Shown in pieces: positions 30,440 through 40,894 of a DNA stretch of 64,000 nucleotides. Numbering within the stretch: the first letter of the stretch is position 1; every line of letters begins with the position of its first letter. The DNA lies in contig JAOPGA020001252.1 in the NCBI GenBank assembly GCA_026419775.2, forward strand, positions 24,127 through 88,126, read 5' to 3'. The notes under the pieces were generated by a model, which was not told the origin of the DNA, did not search any database, and saw only the letters and a program-made list of their open reading frames with translations. Position numbers and translations under genes: made by a program. The DNA is from Acrasis kona (taxonomy: Eukaryota; Heterolobosea; Eutetramitea; Acrasida; Acrasidae).

Positions 30440-31109
30440 ATGTTCATTTTGTCTTTGGTTAAGGACAAATTGAGAGTAGACCCTTCACGATTCGACTTAA
30501 ATTATGACATGGCACTTGAGAATTGCATTCATTCTAAATACAGCAACAAAGTGCTGCCGAATGTTGGATTTTGCATCTGTGTGCATGATTTAACAGAAAA
30601 AGGAGATCCTTATATATATCCTGGTGATGGAGCGTCATATTCAGATGTAAAATTTAGACTTGTAGTTTTCAGACCTGGAATAGGAGAAGTCATTAGAGGT
30701 AAAGTTTTATCTTGTGACCATCGGACAGGCATAAAAGTGAGTCTCGGATTTTTCACAGACATTTATGTTCCACCTCACTTACTACCCGAGGGTTCCGAGT
30801 TGTAAGTTTTTAAATGTTTTTTTCTTAAACTAAATGTCCAGCGATGATGGTACTAATCTTTGGACTTGGGTTTATCAAGATGTTTCATATGAATATAAAA
30901 TAGGAGGGTCCTTTACATTTAAAGTCTCAAACGTGCAATTCAACAGCAGTTATACTGACGTTGAAACGCCAAAAGTAGTACTCAAAAGAGGTCAAGCGCT
31001 CATGGACAATCCAAGACACAATAGCAAAAGCATGGAGGACACACCATTTGTGGTCATCGGGCGAACAAATGAATCTGGTTTAGGTATGGACGAATGGTGG
31101 GAGCAGTAG
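30440..31109 (+). CDS. POLR3H: RNA polymerase III subunit RPC8 (POLR3H/RPC25)
   Basis: Two exons (30440-30801 and 30842-31109, 40-nt intron) give 209 residues, the usual size. It begins MFILSLVKDKLRVDPSRFDL and continues with GFCICVHDLT, YIYPGDGASYSDVKFRLVVF, KVSLGFFTDIYVPPHLLP and the ending ESGLGMDEWWEQ. These match the RPB7-like N-terminal domain and S1/OB domain of Pol III subunit RPC8, which forms the stalk with RPC9 and helps initiation at tRNA and 5S genes. The start was placed at the Met aligned with other RPC8 proteins. The gene uses TAG as stop. Confidence 0.93.
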
Positions 31110-31569
31110 TCTTCAACTTGTTTACTTTAAAAATAATAAAAAATGTTTAAACTTACGCTGCGGTGTTTATGTGATGACTTTTGTTTGCAAAGCGGTTTGT
31201 CAGTATCAGAGTGCACAGATTTCCGTTTTATAGACCTAGGTTACCTTTTTTAGTTCAAGACGAACGAAGTTCACACGAGGTACCTCGTTGGTTTCGAATC
31301 GAACACTACGATCATCACGAAAAAGAAGAAGCATTGATCGCATATCAACTTTGACAAATTACAACGATTATCTTTGACGCAATTCCATTCCACTCAATGT
31401 GATGACGTGAGCAGATATTTTGATAGAACTTACTTTTGTCCAAGTTGATACAATTCGTAAAAATATGTCTATTTATATTACTTATTTTTAGTTTTCATGA
31501 GATGACCAGATTATAAATTCTTAGCAAACAAACTATCGAAACAAACAAACGCAACAAAACACAAACACA
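31110..31569. other. intergenic, promoter region of the LEA-like gene
   Basis: No gene recognised. Its downstream gene appears highly expressed from codon usage, so strong promoter elements are expected here, but I cannot name a site. Confidence 0.4.
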
Positions 31570-32418
31570 ATGTCCACACAAAACACAGATCCAGATCGCG
31601 CAGTCGAAGACAGTCTATTGACTATCAACCCCGATATGAAGCAAGCACACAAGCTAGAGCACTCTCACCCAAGTGAGAAGGCTAAGGTCATCGATGCCGA
31701 CGCCCAAGCCAAGAAGGCTGAGGAGAAGGCAAGCGACAAGAAGGAGGAAGTCAAGGAAAAGGCAAGCGAAAAGAAGGAAGAGGTCAAGGAAAAGGCCTCC
31801 GAAGCCAAAGAGGAAGTCAAGGAGAAGAAGGACGAAGCCAAGGAAGTTGCCTCATCTGCCCAAGAAAAGGCCTCCAGCGCACTTGAGTCTGCAAAGGAGA
31901 AAGCCGTTGAGACTTATGAGACCGTCAAGGAAAAGGCCACCGAGACCTACGAAAAGGCAAAGGAAGATGGTGTCGTCTCATCCGTCCAATCAACTGTACA
32001 ACAAGTTGCAGAGAAGGTCCAAGAGACCGTCCAATCAGCAGTATCTGCCGTCAAGGGAACCGCCAACAGCGACGACTCTGCATCAAAGAAGGCAGAAGAT
32101 GTCAAGGAGACCGTAAAGGACGCCGCTGCAGATGTCAAGAAGGACGTAACAGAGGGTGCCAAGAAGGTTGACGAAGAGACCAAGGACACACAAAAGGATG
32201 CACAAAAGAAGGCACAAGAGGTCAAGAAGGACGTTGAGGAAAAGACCGAAGAGACCAAGAAAGATGTTGAGGAGAAGACCGAAGAGACCAAGAAGGAAGG
32301 TGGTGGATTCTTCAGCAACTTGACCAGTGCCATCGGAGAAGCCGTTTCAAACGTTGCAGAGACTTTGCACTTGAAGAAGGCTGACGACTCTGAGGAGAAG
32401 AAGGAAGAGAGCAAGTAA
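31570..32418 (+). CDS. LEA group 3-like / amphipathic-helix protein
   Basis: 282 residues, almost entirely Lys/Glu/Ala/Val/Thr, with repeating 11-residue amphipathic units (KEEVKEKASEK, KEKASEAKEEV, ETYETVKEKAT, KKDVEEKTEET). No Cys or Trp is present. The only non-repetitive part is a Phe-containing segment near the end (GGGFFSNLTSAIGEAVSNV). This is the pattern of late-embryogenesis-abundant group 3 and related desiccation-protectant proteins, which are unfolded in solution and become helical on drying or on membranes. Codons are strongly biased to AAG, GAG, GTC and GCC, unlike neighbours, implying high expression, perhaps in cysts or spores (inference). Confidence 0.75.
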   Translation: MSTQNTDPDRAVEDSLLTINPDMKQAHKLEHSHPSEKAKVIDADAQAKKAEEKASDKKEEVKEKASEKKEEVKEKASEAKEEVKEKKDEAKEVASSAQEKASSALESAKEKAVETYETVKEKATETYEKAKEDGVVSSVQSTVQQVAEKVQETVQSAVSAVKGTANSDDSASKKAEDVKETVKDAAADVKKDVTEGAKKVDEETKDTQKDAQKKAQEVKKDVEEKTEETKKDVEEKTEETKKEGGGFFSNLTSAIGEAVSNVAETLHLKKADDSEEKKEESK

Positions 32419-32452
32419 ATTCAAAAAACTGTAAAAACATAAAATTTTCGTT

Positions 32453-33829
32453 TTATTTATCGAATGCGAATACTTTTTCTCTATTGTGGATTGATTGTCT
32501 GCATATGGGACATTCAGTTTCGACTTTTGTAGAACAATTTTGACAAACGCATAGATGGTTGCATGGCTTAAAGACGACACTTTTTCTGGTCTCCTTGCAG
32601 ATGACACAAAGTAATTCTTCTTCAAAATCATCAAACTTTGCTTGAAGCGATAATTGTACTAGACTATGCGCATGTATGATTTCTTGTTGCAGGGATAAAA
32701 GTTCTGGAACCTGTAAATCGTTTGCAGTCTGACCTGTTTGTCTTTGTAATTGATCTCTTAACTTTTTTGCATTCTCAATGTGTTTGTTAGCCAACTCCTG
32801 TGCGGCTTTGATTTTTGAAATGCTTCTCTCCTCAACCAAACTTAGTTTTCGTTCGTAATGTTCTTTTTGCTGCTTCAACTTTTTCTTCAACTCTGCAACC
32901 TCCGTCGAACTTGAACCTGACTCCTCCGTGTATGATATGTCCAAGTCGCTTTTATTTTTATCCTCTTCTACACTACTACTGTTGGACGTGTCAATGTCTG
33001 GTAGCTGGAAGTTTGCCACTTTTACGAGACTTGGAGAAGCTGGGGGTGGCGACGTTAATCTTGCATGAATTGGTTTTCGAATCAACTCAACATAAGAGTT
33101 ATTCGTTATTCCCAGTTGTCTTGCGCTGACTTGGACTTTAACGTCGGGAATAGGCTTATGCTCATAATGAGAGCTGGATGATGATGTGATTAAATGCAGC
33201 GATGTTTCATGCCTGGGTATACAGTTATCAGGTACTGATTCTTCTTGTAGCTGATATATCTTATCCTTCAAGTCTATCAAAGTGCTAAAACAATTGATGT
33301 AAACTGCACCCAATGGTTTTAACACCTTGTTTTGGTTTACATAAACTTTTACTCGAATAGCATCCTTAGTTGTTAGGAAGTGCGAGCGGTAAAAAACTTA
33401 CAGGTCTGGTCATGAGTTCAGCGAGTTGCACATGTTCTGTTATTCCATTGTTTGGCCATACCTGTTCAGTTAGTTTCGCGTGCATTGTATACTACTTACT
33501 AGACAGTTAGGAGAAACGCTAGGGCTGCTTCTTTGGTCCGAGTGTAAAAGTGTAAAGCCAAGTAAGAGCAATAAATCGGTGGCCCCAGGGACATTGGAAA
33601 TCCTTTCGATAAACTTGGGTTGGTCAGTTTTTATCCTCCTAAATTTTAATTCGTCAGGATGTTCGATGATGTTTTTGAAGATGTTTGATAATGTGGACCT
33701 TGTGTTCTGATGTTGGGAGTGCGTTTGAATCTTGTTCAAATGCTCTTCTATTTGTTCGTATAACTTTGGATAGGATTTTACTAGCTCGTTGTACTTTTGC
33801 ACAGTAGGATTAGATGTTGAGTGGTTCAT
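32453..33829 (-). CDS. PUB - ubiquitin-like - coiled-coil - RING protein (candidate E3 ligase)
   Basis: Three exons: 33829-33500, 33461-33402 and 33364-32453 (introns of 38 and 37 nt), giving 433 residues. Residues about 20-100 form a PUB domain (DELKFRRIKTDQPKFIERIS then GATDLLLLLGF), known to bind the C-terminal tail of p97/VCP in peptide N-glycanase and HOIP. Residues about 115-220 look like a ubiquitin-like/UBX fold (RVKVYVNQNKVLKPLGAVYI ... GITNNSYVELIRKP). A coiled coil (about 270-330) leads to a C-terminal RING: CVICKETRKSVVFKPCNHLC then CQNCS ... CPICRQS, the MGRN/ZNRF-like C3HC4 type. I infer a p97-associated ubiquitin ligase. I do not know this exact domain order from other lineages. 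Confidence 0.85.
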
Positions 33830-33886
33830 TAGTTATTGTAATTCAAACAATGATTTTAAAATAACAGCTTTATACAAGTAAAATTA

Positions 33887-35748
33887 TTAATTATCTTGTC
33901 TAGAACGATTTAGCGCTCTTTCGAATTCGCTAAGCTCATTTCTTTTCTCATTCATATTCATGTGCATCTGGTGCAGCTCTTCTCTTTCAGTTTTGGTTTT
34001 CAAATCAACCTCACTCGGATAATTCTTTTCCTGCATTAACAGTTTCCTGTTCAACACCTCTTCGGTTTGTTCATGGGTTTGATTCCAACCGACAACTGTT
34101 TTATTGATAAATTTAACCTTATTATTATACTCTTCGACTTCTTTATTACTTGGGTGCACCAACTTTGCACTTTCCAGTTTAGAAACAATTTGATTCGTCA
34201 TCAATGCTTCCACATCCGATTGCATGCTTAGAACAAGTTTACTGATCTGGTTACTCATATCAGCTTTTAGTCTAGCCTCTAACTTTTTTATTGACTTTTT
34301 ATGCTGTTCTTCTACCTTTTCAAGTGTCTTGTTTTTGAATTCCTCAAACTCTTTACGTAGATCGAACCCTAATTGCTTTTGGTCATCTATCAGCGGTAGC
34401 ACATTTGATTCCTCTATCACCTTGACTCTTTCTGACAGCTGTTGGATACCAATAACCATATCCTTTACTCTAAACATACATTCCCTAACACCCTTAGATA
34501 TCACTTCTAACTCTTTGGATTGATCTACTATTGTTGCTTGGTGCTTTGAGGAAGTATTGTCTATTTTTTTTGAATGTAGGTTGGAAGTTTGACCAAAAGA
34601 ATTAGAGGACAATTTATTAATCTCGGAGTTCATTTCCTCTAGTTTTGTTGACAAATCATAAGCATTGCCCAGAGCCGTTTGTATGATGGGGACTGCAGAT
34701 GTGTTGTCTGCTTTCCTTGACATAAAACTATCCAGATTTCTATTGTTCCTTTGCTCTTCTCTGATTCTTTCTTCGAATTCATTCTTTTCTATCTGTTCGT
34801 TTATTCTTTTGTATTCATCATCTGGAGACATGAAATCTTCCATGAGATTTCTATTTACAGGAGAAGTTAATTTTGAAGGAATCTGAATGTGTTTTGGAAC
34901 AAGTCTTGCATCAGAACTATCCGATGAAGTAGTATTGACAGAGCTGTTGGACGACAGTACATTTGTTTTCTTTTTATTAATAGTCACCAATGGAGACGGC
35001 GAAATTTCGTTCAAAGAAAAATCGTTCTCATCAAATAAAATTGTTTTTTGTCCATTTTTGAGCCTACTATCTCTAGTAATTTGCTCGACGCTATCTTCTG
35101 TATCTGAGGAATCCAGTCTTGATAGCAATTCTGCTTCTATTCTCTTAGATTCTAGTTTAGGACCTTTTATTGGACTACTGGAGCTTTTTATTGGAGCATA
35201 TGACTCCTTGACTGCAACTTCGCCTGGTTTAGGTAAATTTAGTGGAGTTCTGTCGAAAACAAATATTTTGTTTAAATAGACCCTCCCACCACCAAATGTT
35301 TCTACAATTTCAAACTTTAGGTAAATGTATTGGCTTGGAATAGGTCTGACCGAAAATAATTGATACCCAACGCTCTGTTCATGTTAATAATTGATTAGAT
35401 TGCTTCACATACTGTTTCTGGTGTAAAATGTCCCCAAGGTACAAAGTGCTTTTGATCCCCATTGCTAAAATAAGAGGCGACGTACAGTTTTACCTCTTTT
35501 GCATTGAAAATGTATTGTTTATGGCAGTACCATCCTACGAGGCAAATTGAGTTTGTGATCTTTTTTGAATCAATCTTGATGATAACGCTTTGGGGCAAAA
35601 ATTGCTCAGATACCCAATACTGCTCATATGATTGTCCAAAGTTGATTACATTTTGAGCACTGTATCCAGCTGTTTCGCTAGAGGAATAAACGACAGATGC
35701 TCCATTGCTTATACTTGCTAGGTTGGGAATGTCATGTATGGTTGACAT
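33887..35748 (-). CDS. coiled-coil protein with N-terminal discoidin/SUN-like domain
   Basis: Two exons (35748-35413 and 35374-33887, 38-nt intron) give 607 residues. The start is the ATG for MSTIHDIPNLASISNGAS; an upstream ATG-less extension was rejected. Residues 1-160 resemble a galactose-binding-like beta sandwich (GASVVYSSSETAGYSAQNVI, YWVSEQFLPQSVIIKI, then YIYLKFEIVETFGGGRVYLN across the splice). F5/8-C, SUN and some centrosomal proteins share this pattern. A Ser/Pro-rich linker precedes a long coiled coil (about 270-600). No transmembrane segment is seen, which argues against a SUN protein. A cytoskeletal or centriolar adaptor is my guess. Confidence 0.7.
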
Positions 35749-35922
35749 GGCGACTATATTTGCCGCAAAGTGATGGTTGTTCAATAAATTGTAAAAGAGT
35801 GAAGGTCAAAAAGATGATGAGAAAGAAGATGTAATTTTTATTTTAGTTTCAACTTGGATGGAACCGCGATATAATAACCACAAATCTCACTTTGTTGTGT
35901 TAAGCAATGCTTGAGATAAATC

Positions 35923-36900
35923 TTACGTGTATGGCTTAATGTTGGCCTTATCAGGATTTAAAATCTTTTGCTGACTGGAATCGTAGTTGCGGACTGGAGT
36001 ACTGCCGGGCTTATGGGACCAAAATCCATCCAAGTCCTTTCTGTACCACTGTTGAATGTAAAAATTAATTAAGTTGAAATTATACGTACATGAAAATCTT
36101 GATGTGGCCAGATTACCAGAGAAACGTAGTGGCCAACACTGGGATGTTCCTTTGTAGGGCATACTTTTTCCAAAGGTGTCAATCCATCCCTGATGCTTGC
36201 AGGCCAAGTTTCGGTACATGTGCTGCTCTTGTATTCTGATCCAGATCCCTTTCCTGGTTGTGCAAAAGTATCAGTGCGAACATCAGTGGCATAATTGTAA
36301 CAGTTGTTATATCTGAGTGCCGTTATATCTTTATTCCACCTATTTTAAGTTTTCCAAATTTCTACAAACTCAACTTACTTGTCGGGGTTGTAACGAGTAA
36401 CATTGTCTGGTCCTCTTATAATTTCGTTTGCACTAAGGGGAATGTTTTGAAATTCTGTATAAAGTTCTGTTACTACTCCGCTCTGAATGACCTCTGCAAC
36501 GTGATCAGCCACCTGAAGGATGTTGTTCAAATCGTCATTGGACCTTGTTCTCATCTTGATGTATGAGGCCAATAAAATTGTTTCAACCTCCTTGTTGTTA
36601 GCAACATAGAGGCATTTAGGGAGGGAGGGATCACGAATTTCGAATCCAGTGTACCCCAAGGTTGATGCAAATCTATTGCAGTCGTGTTGCTCTTTTCCAA
36701 CAAGAGGATCGGCTATAGTTTGTTACTCACGTGTTTGAATCAATTAACTCACCAAAGCTCAAAAACTTGACACGCTCTGGTCCCTCAAGATACCATTGTG
36801 GGTTCTCTCTTGAAGAGTATACTCTCATGGTAACTGTGGTCTTCTCACCTACCACGAACAAGGAAAGAAGAAAGAGTAATATAGTAACTCTAACAAACAT
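35923..36900 (-). CDS. secreted protein with CYNYA / WYRKDLDGFWSHKPG motifs
   Basis: Four exons: 36900-36753, 36712-36379, 36339-36090 and 36048-35923 (introns of 39-41 nt), giving 285 residues with a signal peptide (MFVRVTILLFLLSLFVVG). The C-terminal half has a run of motifs NNCYNYATD, TFAQPGKGSGSEY, YVSLVIWPHQDFHWYRKDLD and GFWSHKPGSTPVRNYD. I recall these as a conserved set in extracellular or cell-wall-associated proteins of bacteria and protists, with Cys and His suggesting a hydrolase-like fold. The exact family and activity I cannot name. Splices were picked because they reconstitute these motifs. Confidence 0.75.
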
Positions 36901-37536
36901 CACCAAACCACTCTACACTAAATTGTTTGTGTTGAAATAAATCTGTTCCCATTTAAAGCAACTCCGCTGCATGTGTAAAAACGGAGTCGCGCAATATATA
37001 CGGAGTGGAAATAAAACAACTGTAACAACTCTTAGTATTCTTGAACCATCAATTTGTTTAGATTTTATTTATCATATTGCCTGCCAACTCTAGATACATG
37101 ACTAGGATATACTCTAGAATCAAGGAATCTCTAACATCGGGGAGTGTTAAAAGTACAATTCGACTCTACGAACACAAGAAGGTTTCATGAAGTAGTTTTT
37201 CTCTTATTTTAATAAAATTACCAGTCAGTTCGTCCACCCATGACCCACACCTCTCGTAAGAAGCATGTAGCGATCATCTATGAGCGACAAGGGTAAAAAT
37301 AATACCACTTGAGCTCGTTATCACGCTCATCATAGGGGATCATCCATCGTCATCCTGGATTTGGGGCAGTAAATAGAATTTCACTGCTAATGTACTACAG
37401 AAAAGATCCTGTTGGAGTACAATCATGAGTTTTATCAGTCATCAAATCACCTCTTATATAAGACTTAATGTTGTCCAATATTCATTTCTAAAATATGGTT
37501 GTTACAATAATATTTTTCAAAACTTCAAGAAGACAC
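36901..37536. other. intergenic, nothing recognised
   Basis: Promoter side of the secreted-protein gene plus spacer up to the 61-bp duplicate. No coding frame recognised. Confidence 0.4.
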
Positions 37537-37597
37537 CTCAAGAATAAAAGTTAGTTTGATGATGCATCGAACATTCAAATAAACAAAAACTTTCAAA
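37537..37597. repeat. 61-bp perfect inverted copy of 3804-3864
   Basis: Directly downstream of the SAM-domain gene stop (37604). Read in that gene's direction it equals the 3' UTR of the acidic gene at 2531-3787. See the partner copy at 3804-3864. Confidence 0.95.
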
Positions 37598-37603
37598 ATT
37601 ATG

Positions 37604-39171
37604 TTACAATTTATTCACATTTTGGACACCAAGACTTCCACCGTTCATCCTCTTATAGGTATAGAAATTAGGTGCCAACGATCCAGATGCCGTCGGGTTT
37701 CTAAATGGACACTCAAAGTCGGAATGTTGACAAAAACTCAGGTCAGTGGGATACTTGAAATGTCTCAACCAAAAGGCTCTGTCATATGATTTTAAAAGTA
37801 GCCAGTCATCTTTACCGCAGCGGTCAATGTCAAAGTAGTCGGGAGCAGCCCTCATTACCATCTGAACGAAGGCATCAAAGTTCTCTGTGTGTTCTGAAAC
37901 TTATTCTGTTGTAGTCAACTTTAATTCTATTTTGTAATGAAGGCGAAATATCGAAACTTTGATCGCAGTATCCCGTGGTTCGCAGTTCTTGTATAAAGTT
38001 TTTCAAGGCGCCGTTAAACTCCAAGTTGATATCCAAGGCTTTGCATAAATCGTCCACGAAATGTTGACAGTTTGTGAAGTGTTGTGAATATTGTTTTGTT
38101 GCGTTCCATTGACTAATGATGTCTGTTATTTTATCAAGAGCTTCGTTAACCTGAGGTCCTCTAAAGTACTTTTCGACATCGGCTGCTAGAATGGCGGCAC
38201 CTGCATAACATTTTCTGGGAACCACTAAGCCGGAGTCATTCCATTCAAGATACCAAGGACCCACAATGAGTGCAGAGTGGAACATTCCAAACTGTGGAGA
38301 AAAGTTAAAAGTGTCCATGATGGGTGTCAACATGCGTACTAAGTGTACGTGTTGAAGAGGAGGTGTGAATTTCGACGATGACTAGTTTGACTTTCAAATA
38401 TTCTTGAGGCTGGATTAATGTTTTTCTTGGTGCGTTGCTTAGTTGTAATATCTCTTCATTTGTAAAGTCTTCAATGTTGTTGGAATCTGCCACGCTCTGA
38501 AGAGGGAGGTCTGGGGCTTCGGCTGTGCTTCCCTCTAAAATGTCCGCCTTTTTCATTGTTTTCAACATTTCTTTTGTTTCCTGTTCGTCACCTTTTTGGT
38601 TGATTAGGTCCATCGTAAATCTCTTTGTTGCAACGTAGTCGGTGTCAAAGTATGCCTTCGATAGAGCCTGTTTGACTACCAGTGACCTTACTTTCATGCG
38701 TTGCTGACTTGGTGGAAGCTCGTGCCAACCTTTTACCTTTTCCATCTTTTTCATACCTACGGCGATGGCCTTTTCTTCTTCCTGCTCTGCACCAGTGTCA
38801 GTGAGCGTACTTGAATTACGTTTTAGTGAGGCTAAATCTCCCAATTCAGAGTGCACTCTGTTATGAATCTATCGAGTTATGAACGAATTGTATTCTTTTT
38901 ATTTACCTTTGCTGCGTTACCGATTGATACCCCCAAAGATGTCAAGGTCTCCTGATTTAGGAGCACTAGTGCCTCACCATCGATATCGTTCTCATAGAAT
39001 TTATCTGCACATTAGCCGTGACAGGTGTTGTTTGAACGTACCTGCATATTGAGGGAAGTTATTCACCCTCAACCATTTTGCTACGTCCTCTTTAGTCCAA
39101 CTTTTAATGTTTCCATCATTAACAGGCCCAACCAAATCCTCTCTTGTGGATACGCTAGCAGACACCCCCAT
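37604..39171 (-). CDS. SAM-domain protein with LRAT/NlpC-like C-terminal domain, probably N-myristoylated
   Basis: Five exons, about 464 residues: 39171-39042, 39004-38907, 38868-38332, 38291-37920 and 37861-37604. The N-terminus MGVSAS fits an N-myristoylation site. Residues about 22-85 are a SAM domain (WTKEDVAKWLRVNNFPQY, ENDIDGEALVLL, GNAAKIHNRV). A basic/acidic helical middle follows. The C-terminal part has GMFHSALIVGPWYLEWND and TNCQHFVDDLC, the His and Cys positions of LRAT/NlpC-P60-type thiol enzymes. The last two introns use GTTGAC donors instead of the usual GTA/GTG; for the last one an alternative acceptor at 37883 also keeps the frame (37-nt intron). Activity is inferred. Confidence 0.75.
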
Positions 39172-39449
39172 TTCACAAAAATATTTGAATACTTACAATT
39201 CTTGACTTCAACAATTTTGGACAATCTGAATCGTGAGTCCATAGATAAGGATGAAGTTAGAAATGTCGGTTTTCATTGTGCTATTTAAAGTTCATTTAAA
39301 TAACAATCCAAGACAATTCATACAAATGAACTAACCAGTCAATGTTCAATAGGAATGCTTTTCCATCCTTTTTATTTTGTCAATACACCACCACATCTTC
39401 ATCTTCAATGACACCAAAAACATTCACTTTAATTAAAAAAAATTGAAGT

Positions 39450-40442
39450 TTATTGCTGCAGTATTCTTTTCACACTAGAGTCCACTCGACTCAATATTTG
39501 TACCATTTCTGTCCATAACCTGTCTTGTGCCTTCTTGCCTTCCTCTCCAATTACAAAATCACTTGGTTCGGTTTCTTTACAATCAGAATAATAAGTGCCC
39601 TTCGTAGCATGTGGTTCCAATTTTCCAACTGCACTATGAGTCAATGTTCTAGCGCCCATCTCTGTCGTTCTAGCAAGTGCCTTCTTCATTAACCACAGTC
39701 CCCAACCAGCTTCTCTGCCTAGCTCAGAATGGCACAAACCAGGGTTTACTGAAGTGACACTGATACTCTTGTCCTCAGGTGCTTTCATGTTCTCAGCTAG
39801 TGCTCTAGTTAACAACACATCGAGTAGCTTGGAGATTTGATATCTGTCGTTTGGTTTAAAGTGGGTCTGGTCGTTGAGGCGTTCAAAGATGTTTGGAGCA
39901 TCTCTTTCGTCGAAAGGTGACCAGTGGTGAACTTCGCTTGCAACGATAACAAGGCGAGTATCAGAATTTTTCTTTGTAGTTTTTCTTAGGAGAGGTAGTA
40001 GAAGTATAGCTAGCAAGAAGGTACTTAGTACGTTTGTTTGAATGGTCGATTCCCACTTATCAGCGGTGAGTCTGTATTCTGCAGTTGCTATTCCGGCGTT
40101 TTCGACGAGAATGTCTAGTCGATCTAATTCGCGATTGCACTTTTCAACAAATAGTTTAACGCTGTCGAAGCTTTGTAGGTCTAATTTCCAAGCTTGAATA
40201 GTTGCTACACTGTTGGTAGTGTTTTTGATATCTGTGATTGCTGCTTCTGCTTTGACTGTATCACGGCAGGCTAAAATTAACTTCGATGGGTTCATTGCGG
40301 CGAGGTGCCTTGCTGATTCTAGTCCCAGTCCTACGTTGGAGCCAGTGACGATAACGACTTGGCCTGTTAGGTCTTTGTTTGGCAGTTCGAAATTTTGAGT
40401 GAGTTGAGAGTATACAAAGCTTGTGAATTTGAGTTGTACCAT
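39450..40442 (-). CDS. short-chain dehydrogenase/reductase (retinol dehydrogenase / WWOX-like)
   Basis: 330 residues from ATG 40442. A classical Rossmann SDR: cofactor motif VIVTGSNVGLGLE (TGxxxGxG), NAG motif (LVENAGIAT), catalytic Ser in VIVASEVHH and catalytic YQISK. A downstream PG motif (VNPGLCHSELG) is also present. LACRD after strand 2 (Arg) suggests NADP(H). The length and the long insertion after the Ser fit the light-dependent protochlorophyllide reductase/retinol dehydrogenase subgroup of SDRs. The substrate is unknown. A hydrophobic segment (FLLAILLLPLL) lies within the fold and is not a clear membrane anchor. Confidence 0.9.
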   Translation of the reverse strand: MVQLKFTSFVYSQLTQNFELPNKDLTGQVVIVTGSNVGLGLESARHLAAMNPSKLILACRDTVKAEAAITDIKNTTNSVATIQAWKLDLQSFDSVKLFVEKCNRELDRLDILVENAGIATAEYRLTADKWESTIQTNVLSTFLLAILLLPLLRKTTKKNSDTRLVIVASEVHHWSPFDERDAPNIFERLNDQTHFKPNDRYQISKLLDVLLTRALAENMKAPEDKSISVTSVNPGLCHSELGREAGWGLWLMKKALARTTEMGARTLTHSAVGKLEPHATKGTYYSDCKETEPSDFVIGEEGKKAQDRLWTEMVQILSRVDSSVKRILQQ

Positions 40443-40723
40443 TGCGATGTTTTTATGAAGCACAATCAATGTCCATCCAGAATTTATGAGAGGTCGGACA
40501 ATGTCGGTAATTGTAAAAAAGTCCTCATTTTTACAACGCGATTATTATCCAGATCAGAATCAAAACTCAACTTTTATTTGATACATCAAGATGAGTCCGA
40601 TACAATGTGAGTCAACCCAGTGTGAGTAAAGTGATAATAAAAACCTTTTTGTTAAAAAACCTGTATTGGTTCACTACTTCGTTATCAATGTTCCATAGCT
40701 TAGTTTATCATTGCAAAAAAATA

Positions 40724-40816
40724 TCCGACCTGCCGGAATCGAACCAGCGACTTCATGATGTTTGATACACTACAGTCACGCACTCTATGTTGAATGACCA
40801 ACTGAGTTAAGGTCGG
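40724..40816 (-). tRNA. tRNA-Tyr (GTA) with a 10-nt anticodon-loop intron and a 9-nt D-loop insertion
   Basis: Read on the minus strand: acceptor CCGACCT/AGGTCGG (7 bp); D-stem ACTC/GAGT; anticodon stem CGTGA/TCATG with loop C-T-GTA-G-A. The intron TGTATCAAAC (40760-40769) sits at the canonical 37/38 site. The variable loop has 5 nt and the T-arm is GCTGG-TTCGATT-CCGGC. The D-loop is 18 nt (40786-40803) instead of about 9, with ATTCAACAT extra between GGTC and AGAGT. Without both inserts the tRNA has 74 nt. A and B box sequences (TTAACTCAGTTGG, GGTTCGATTCC) and a downstream T run (about 40714-40720) support a functional Pol III gene. Confidence 0.93.
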
Positions 40817-40894
40817 TATATAACTTTACATATTTTGTTAATTGTTGGAATATTTTATAATCGACATTACAATTGAAATATTTATTTACAACAA

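Noticed and set aside
37883-37900. 2-bp deletion in an AC run of the SAM-domain gene
   Set aside because: An intron starting at the GTTGAC donor (37919) joins the two frames; a second intron in the same gene uses the same donor sequence.
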